From Rhizophagus irregularis (Eukaryota > Glomeromycota > Glomeromycetes > Glomerales > Glomeraceae), in NCBI RefSeq assembly GCF_026210795.1, contig NC_089442.1, positions 4,554,501 through 4,618,500 of the forward strand: a stretch of DNA of 64,000 bases. The letters are read 5' to 3'. Below, one piece after another: positions 56,620 through 64,000 of the stretch. Position 1 is the first letter of the stretch, and each line of letters begins with the position of its first letter. Made by a program: the position numbers and the translations under genes. The notes under the pieces are model-generated. The model saw nothing but the letters and a program-made list of their open reading frames with translations. It ran no database searches and was not told where the DNA came from.

Positions 56620-58250
56620 AAAAATCATCTATTTATAAGATGCCCTTGATGATGGAAATTGTTTTTATCATAATTTTTGGTATTATAAATACTATTATTT
56701 AATAATTTAATGAAATATGTAATATAGTAATTATATTAAATATTCAACACATCGTATCCATAGGCTTAGAAAAAGATTTGGAGAAAAAAGGTTTAGGAAA
56801 AAAGGTTTAGGGAGAAGATTTAGAAAAGGGGTGAAAAAAGATTTAGATAAAAGAATGGAGAAAGATTTAGATAAAAGTTTAGGTAAAGATTTAGAAAACC
56901 TCTGTACACTTAGCAAAGGGTAAGAAAAAACATTTAGAAAAAAGTTTATAGTTTAAAAAGTCATTAAATCCATGGTGTATACGATGAATAAAGATATTGG
57001 TAAATAATTTAGTTATTCTCAAATCTCAATATCTAAGGATTAACAAGTATGTGACTAATATTTTCCAATTACTCCAGTTTAGTCTATAGGTTACTATGAT
57101 TTTTGCAGAAAAACATGTAGGAGAATGAATACAAATCAAGAATTTTGTAATAATACTTCAAAGGTTACTATGATTTTTGCAGAAAAACATGTAGGAGAAT
57201 GAATACAAATAAAGAATTTTGCTACAATATTTAATAAAAAGATGTTAAATTTGTAAATCAGTTAAATATTTTAGTAAACAATAATTATTAATTCTAAACT
57301 TTCTGCAATATCTAAACTTTCTATAATATATATATTCCAATATTTATTAATTCTAAAATATATATATTTCAATATTTATTAATTCTAAACCATATATATA
57401 TTCCAATATTTATTAATTCTAAATCTTTCTGTAATATATAATATATATTCCAATATTTATTAATTCTAAAACTTTCTGTAATATATACAGTATACTCCAA
57501 TATTAAATAACGCGAACCAGATTTTAAATGATAATTTTTCTCCTCCCAACGACTGTAATTACAGTTGTGTATATTACCCAATAAAATAATACATGGATCG
57601 TTACCAAATAATATAATTCAAATTCTGGATTTAAATTATAATTCTGGACATGAGATACAAATTACAGTATAAAAAATTTGTGTGTATCGTATTAAAGAGA
57701 AAAAGGCTAAAAGTTTGAGAAGTTTGAGAAGTTCGAGAAGCGTGAAAGTGAGAATAAAATTATTATAAATTCGAGTGTGAAAGCGAGAATAAAATTATTA
57801 TAAATTCGAGTGTGAAAGTGAGAATAAAATTATTATAATAAAATAATTTTTAAAAAAATTTATTTTAAATAAATCGTTCTTGACCAATTTTAATATTAAA
57901 ATCTACATCGCAACTATCGCAACTATCGAGAAAAAATATTATTACTGAAAATAAATTGAATAAATTACATATCCACTTTATAATATTAGATGTTGTAGTA
58001 ACTTCGATTTTTTTTTTAAAAAAAAAAAAAAAATTCGTTCCTTTAATTTCGAACAAAAAAAAAGGGGTAAAAAAAAATTCAGTATCAAACGAAAAAAAAA
58101 AAGGTAAATTGACAAAAATCACAAAAAACCCTGAACCTGACGGATAAAAAAAAATTATACCAATCAACAACAAAAAGAAATCAGGATTGAATTTTTCTAA
58201 AATTTCAAAGAAAAAATAGTAAAAATATGACGTGTAACAAAAATAAGTTA
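56620..58250. repeat. Gene-free region with several short tandem repeats
   Basis: A purine-rich gatttagaaaa repeat lies at 56760-56930. A 74-bp direct repeat starts ggttactatgatttttgcag at 57089 and 57163. Units of ccaatatttattaattctaa with ttctgtaatatat recur at 57334-57500. A 35-bp unit, gtgagaataaaattattata, occurs three times at 57748-57840. The frames on both strands here are low-complexity by-products. No gene is supported. Confidence 0.75.
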
Positions 58251-58330
58251 TGTAATGGACCAGGATAAGAGTTCCCGGACGCCGGGATTTGGGTTAAGTT
58301 TTCCCATTTAGTATAGTGTCAAAAAAACAC
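58250..58330. repeat. Isolated end of the dispersed inverted-repeat family
   Basis: Read on the minus strand, gggaaaacttaaccc, ccggcgtccggga and cttatcctgg align with the left arm at 50250-50310 (ggggaatcttaacc, then cttatcctgttcc). A further stretch at 58770-58805 (ttttgcaacaccaac) matches 20683-20700 in inverted orientation. Both are fragments of one repeat family. Confidence 0.45.
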
Positions 58331-61300
58331 GTACAAATTAACAACAAAATAAAAAGGATACTTATTTATTTGTTATTAAAAATTAATGGTTTTATAGAAT
58401 GAAACCATAATATAAACGCCCACGCCCATTATTCAAACCATTATTTGGATCATATAAACTTAAAAATATATACTAAAAAAAATTTTTACAATCAGTAAAG
58501 TTTATTAAACGGATTTTCCGAAAAAAATATTTTTTTTTTAAAAAAGGTAAACGTAATACCATGTTATCGGATCTTTTTTCCGAATATTATTCTTCGGATC
58601 TGACGTGATAATCTTTTAAGGAAAAAAAAAAAATAATAATAAAATAATAATTTGACATGTTTATGTTTAGTTGTGGCTGACGGTTGATCTCGATCGAGAA
58701 TATCTTTGACTTCTCACTCGTGTTACTATCTTGTATGAATGCGTGTCAAAGAAAGTAAGGTGATACAAGTCAGGAAGATAACTTTTGCAACACCAACGGG
58801 TTTTTTTTTCTAATCTATGTCCGAGTTTAACCGAAGTAAATGTAGATCATGATTTCAAATTTTTTTTTAAATAACTCAATAATTAAGTTATGAGATCTCA
58901 GGAGATAATTTGGAACGAATCATAAAAAAAAAGAATTTTTTTAAAACGGTTCGGTAAAAATCGGCTTTTTTTCCCGAAACCCCAAAAAGTTCTTCAACAT
59001 CCCCAACTTATTTCCCCTTATTTCATGAATGAAAAAAAATTCTTAACGCCTAACCATCTAAATATTATAATTATTATACTCAGTAACAAATATTTGTTCA
59101 CGTGTTTCGCGTATTTCATGTAATAGTTAAATTAAAAACGTGTCATTTAATTATTGTTAATCGTATAATAAAAAGGCAAGGTTCCCTCATACAATATTTT
59201 AACATGTACAGACAGTACAGTATATACTGTATATATATATAATCAATGCATATGATAAACGGCGGGTAATGTCAGTTTAATAAAATATTATTATAATTGT
59301 TTCAATTACAGTAATTAATGAATTTGTTAATTTGTTTGATTACTAAAAAAAAAAGAAAAACAAACAAAAAAAAATAATAAAAAAAATAAATAAATAAACA
59401 TGGTGTAAAATTAAAAAAGTTCACCTTTTATAAAAATTATAAGTTAATTTTTGGATTAGACCAAGTAATCCCATTTGTCCCATTTTATTTACTTACACAT
59501 TTAGAAAATATTCATATTCGGGAATATTTTCTGAATTATCTGATTGTAAATCATCACTATAAAAAGAAGTTCCCATCCTCATATATTAATAGAAAGTTTT
59601 TGCTTTACTGTACATTGTTTGTCGGGTAATCGATACCATTTGTTACCTACCCTTTTATATGATAAATTTGGGTAAAGAATAATATAAGGTTTAATTAAAT
59701 TATATATATATATATATAATGATTTTTTTTCTTATCAATCAAAGATATCTTTATTTATATAAATGTATGTGTAATTCTGGAATAAAAATTTTGAGCATTC
59801 AATGGTTTACCATTTTTTTCAAAAAATAATTAATTATATACAAGGATTTTCAATATTAATTAGAACCCCTCAAAAACCCCAGGGACTTCCCCAGAAATCA
59901 CGATTTATGGGGGTAACTGGTTTACCTGGTTTACGTAAAGAAAAAATTTTAAATTAAATTAATTTCGGAAAATATAATTGTAAGATGAAGAGGGGGGGGT
60001 TCAATTTGGTGATACAACTTAATGCTTGCTTTTACTTGGCACTACATTAGATCAACATACAATTGTCCTAAAATATTACAAAGTTGATTTTTAGTGTTCT
60101 TTCAAATCCGTTTAATTTTGTTACAATAAACATTAACCCTGACACTAAAATAAATACAATCGGTCCATTCTTGAAGTCATCGAGAAAAAAAATGTTGAGT
60201 TACATATTTGTGTACTATGCAATGGATAAAAATCAACAATACAATAAATTGATTAACACGTAAAAATTTCTGATTGAAAAAAAAACCTTGTGAAACCAAA
60301 AAAATCGCTTTTTTCCGTAATAGAAATGTTAACCATTTGATTTTCAGTTTCAATCGCAATCTGCAATATAAATACTTGTAATAAGATAACTGTGAAAACC
60401 TGTGACTGGCTGCAATCGAGTTACGCCACTGTGTCCATACCAGGATTCATTTTGATTTTTTTACACATGCTATATATAATTAACTATATGCATTATACAT
60501 ACATATATACATATATAGTTATATACATATATACATCATACATATTATACGTGTATTATAACAAAATTTTAATAAATGGTCGAACAAAAACTATTGATAG
60601 AATTATACTTTTTTTTTTTTATTATGAATTATACTTTATAAGATTATTATTTATTTATTTTTTTCTATGAACTACATTTTTTTATCCGTTTCATTTCGAT
60701 AAAATTGGTACAAAATACCACGTGAAACAAGGATACTATAACAAATAATATTTGGCGCGGGCAACGTATTACACGTAAAATATAAATGGGCTTGAATGAA
60801 TATGATTTATGTAAAAAAAAATGGGAGATTTTTGTGGATTTATTTATTTATTTTTTACTAATAAAAAAATCAGAAAAATTCCGAATCTGTAATATTGATT
60901 AGGTAAAAAAAAAAATAATAAATATGGATTAATAAAGTTTTTTACTTTTTAAAGAGAACTAAACATTTAGATTCTTTATAACAATAATAGAGTCTGTGCA
61001 TTTTTTTAAGCCATTTTACCTTATCAAGTGATTATTTTTATAATAAAAAAAAAAAAGACATTTCACAAAAAAAATCAGGAGATGATCTATTCAACGATCT
61101 ATTGTAAGCTGTTTTCACATGTCCACCTTATATAATTTCGATTTTTCGATTTTATAGTTAAAAAATTATACCAAATTAAACTACTAATTATACTATCGAT
61201 TTTCGTCATCTGTTATGACATCACTGAACTTTTTTTTGTAAATCACAAAAAATCACAGAAAGATAATATGTATATTTTTTTTCTCACACAATCTAGAAAA

Positions 61301-62600
61301 ACTAGACAATTTACTTGTTTAAAATTGAAAATCTTTTCTTGATTTATAGATTTTTTTAAAAAAAATAAAAAAATGTATTTCATTTTTGGCCATGGGATGG
61401 GATTGATTAAACTAAAAAGTATTCTCATTTGGAACGGGTAATGGACGATGAACTAAAAAAACTACGTAAATCAGGAAATTTGGCGTTAATGCTTTTAATT
61501 AAAAGTTTAATTAAATTTGTGATCCATAATTTTAAATCTGATTATTTTTATAAACTAAATCGACTTTTTTTTTCCCCAAAAAGATTTAATTAATTTATCA
61601 TTTTTTTTTTTTTAAAAAAAAAAAAAAAAATTTTATTAAAAAATCCTTTTATTATTTCCAAAAATTTATTTTTAAAAAAATATTTTGATTAGATAATTTA
61701 TGTATTACTAAAATAATATTAATCACATTACACAAACTTAATAATATTGATTATTATTCGTGATTATATAAATTACACAAACAAATCAACACGGGCCATA
61801 ACTATTTACTCGATGTGGTTCTAAAAAAATTTTTCTTAACAATGTAAAATTATTAAAATTATTATTCAATTTATGACTCAGCTAAGTCACACGATATTTT
61901 TTTTTATTTTTGGCGTGGAAAAATAAATGAGAATATTCTTTGTCTAAATTCGGAAAATGAGGTCCCCTCAATTTCTCTTCATAAAATGAAAAACTTTATT
62001 TAATGCAATCGAAAGATTTCAATAAATCTTTCTAAAAATAAAATGGATGCATGCATATATATTCAGGCCCTGTATGTGTAACCCTGTATAGGTATATATA
62101 TAATAACCTTGGAAACTCGGGGAAGGAGTCACGATATATATCGTATGAGGGAGGTACCCATAACAAATTTTCCATATTTTTATTTAAATAAACAATAATA
62201 ACAATAAACATTTCTGATAAATTCAAATTTTTTTTTTCTTTTTGTGATTTCTTTGTATTTTGTGTAAATGACATGACTGTTTTTGTTTTGGTGGTTTTTT
62301 TTTTTTACGAAAATAAATTTTCCGCTTTTTTTTTTTCGAATGAAACTGCTACAGCAGGAAAAAAAAAAATAAATTGTTAATATATATAATTATTATAATA
62401 TTTTATTTATTTATATTTATATATTTTATTTAAATATGCATATATTTTATACAATAAATAGCATATATTTAGAAATTAAATTATTACATATTTGGTTTAT
62501 TAAAAACTTTTCATAATTTAATTCCAACTCTTGTTGATCTTTTTTTGGTTACTCTATTAAAATTTTCGTATAAATATTTGACAAAAAATACAATGTTGAA
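58330..62600. other. Long AT-rich gene desert
   Basis: There are only short, low-complexity frames on either strand. It contains long A and T runs, (TA)n tracts (59700-59720) and a catatata-type repeat at 60490-60550. I see no RNA gene, no conserved motif and no transposon ends in this stretch. Confidence 0.5.
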
Positions 62601-62608
62601 TGCTCTAG

Positions 62609-63228
62609 GTTTCTTCTCCTTGGTTATTTAGATCTTGGCAATTCATTCCCTATTCAAAAGGTTTCGTTAAACTTGTAAGTTCAAAAAATTTCCAAATGTT
62701 TAAAAATGTTTATCAAAACGAACCATAATTTTTCTTTTTCTTTTTCTTTTTCTTCTTTTTAGTTTGAATTAAGACCTACTCACCTAAATGAATCTAATAA
62801 TCAACAACGTTCTTCATTGGAAGGAAGCTTTAATCCTTCCCCCTCCTTATTAAAGAGTAAGTATGTATTCTCATAATTACATTAATTAATATGTTATAAT
62901 TTATAATTAACATGATAAATTAATTTTATGTATGGATTAAGTTTATGGAAGAAAATACATTACGTATGTAAGTATTTCTCGATTTTTTTTTTATAAACGA
63001 ACGACTTTTCCTCTTTTCCTCCTCGAGATTTTAATCGTTCGTTTGACTTGAAAAATGTGATTCTTTTAACGTGATATCGATCAATCCGCAAGATGTACAT
63101 TTTTGAATATGTATATGATCTGCGTCTCACAATTACTAAATTTATTCATCTTTTTTTTTACAGTTATTTCTCGTTATAGTAATGATCCTTATTCGTTAGG
63201 GTCGATCGTTTTTTTTTTTATCGTTTGA
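62609..63228 (+). CDS. Partial gene, three 3' exons, unrecognised
   Basis: Exons 62609-62674, 62763-62856 and 63164-63228 have GT-AG borders and consistent phases. They encode VSSPWLFRSWQFIPYSKGF, then VKLFELRPTHLNESNNQQRS and SLEGSFNPSPSLLK, and a hydrophobic end before a stop (SRYSNDPYSLGSIVFFFIV). No ATG in frame was found before 62609, where an acceptor (gctctag) precedes the coding sequence, so a 5' exon must lie upstream or the copy is truncated. Codon character contrasts clearly with the surroundings. The last exon is the least certain. I do not recognise the family. Confidence 0.4.
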
Positions 63229-63229
63229 T

Positions 63230-64000
63230 CGAAATTAAGCTTGACTTCCGTTTTATTTTTTACTCGTTTATATCGTTTATTTTTCCCGATTTTATATATA
63301 TGTATGTAAAAAATTTTTTTCCAATATGTTATAATTCTCGAGAATTTATTTTGGAAATATGATTATGTTATATATGACATTTCTTATCACTAAAACGCTG
63401 AGAGAGAAAATAAATAAAAATACAATTAAATTTTATGTTGATTAAAAAAAAATTGAATTTCATCTGACGTAATTTTAAACTGTTCGTGTCACGACAATTA
63501 ATATCAATTAAACTTTAAACAATGAATATTTTATTTTTTGGGGTAAAAAATTTTGTTATTATTAGATTTTCAAAAGGAATAATTTAAAATAAAAAATAAT
63601 ATAAAAAAAGTTATTATACACAAAAAAAAGATCATAAAAAAATTATCAAATTATCAAAAAGATTGTAAATCACACGATATTTTCAGATTCATTTTCTTGC
63701 CAATTTTGGTTTAATTCTAAAAACATGAAATCCTGCAAAAATTGATGGCGCAGTTCATTTTTATTTTTCATTTGAATTTCGCGTGGCTATGGAAATTTTT
63801 TCAAAGTTTAATGTATATATTCATATGCTTTACATACTTTTTTTTTGTTTGCGCCTAAATTTATAGAAATTATGTAAACTAATTGTATACGGGAATTTAC
63901 ATTATTATAATAAAATTTTATTTATAGTTTTTTATTTGTATTATTATTTTTTTAAAATATATATATATATATATATCTCACTTTTTACCCATTTGGATGA
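63230..64000. other. Intergenic to the window end
   Basis: AT-rich with poly-T and (TA)n tracts. No gene or element is visible up to the edge of the window. Confidence 0.5.

Noticed and set aside
57865-58173. Frames on both strands with hydrophobic or Lys-rich content
   Set aside because: They come from poly-A/poly-T runs; no consistent codon use or homology.

Overview
The window is nuclear DNA from a very AT-rich eukaryote. Genes carry short GT-AG introns with A/T-rich borders, and there are many transposon remnants. A tandem, lineage-specific expansion of tyrosine-kinase-like (TKL) kinases, an alpha-arrestin, and hAT, Helitron and pogo-type elements together suggest an arbuscular mycorrhizal fungus (Glomeromycotina), most likely Rhizophagus irregularis or a close relative. 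This assignment is inference from gene content and composition; no search was run.

Layout. 1-3.3 kb: repeats, a tRNA-like sequence and a degraded transposase relic. 3.3-12.4 kb (minus strand): a tandem segmental duplication in which a zinc-ribbon TKL kinase is followed by a 3' fragment of a methyltransferase gene (kinase A broken, kinase B apparently intact), ending in the intact methyltransferase. 13.2-13.6 kb: a small hypothetical gene. 16.5-45.1 kb (plus strand): five further kinases with open reading frames (C 16.5, E 22.8, G 29.3, J 35.1, K 43.3 kb), interspersed with kinase relics D, F, H, I1 and I2 and small unknown genes or gene relics. 47.3-48.8 kb: an alpha-arrestin with PY-type motifs. 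50.3-52.8 kb: an apparently complete hAT transposon with 13-bp inverted ends and an 8-bp target duplication, nested in an older inverted-repeat element. 53.7-56.2 kb: an 11-exon M20 peptidase gene (PM20D2-like) with two MITEs in its introns. 56.2-62.6 kb: gene-poor, with several minisatellites. 62.6-63.2 kb: the 3' exons of an unrecognised gene.

The most distinctive system is the kinase array. Each member has an N-terminal Cys4 zinc-ribbon-like motif, a conserved IPSGNKVIDDFI segment, a TKL kinase domain split by a phase-0 intron at helix C, and a C-terminal tail made from up to five tiny exons joined at phase-1 introns. Because the tail introns nearly all share a phase, tail exons can be lost, skipped or duplicated without breaking the frame, and different copies show each of these. 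Kinase B has its last two tail exons replaced by a repeat-derived block that is read in frame. Hand-assembled splice models give 471 aa for G, 500 aa for J and 468 aa for B. A simple ORF reading ends each protein at the second exon and misses the tail.
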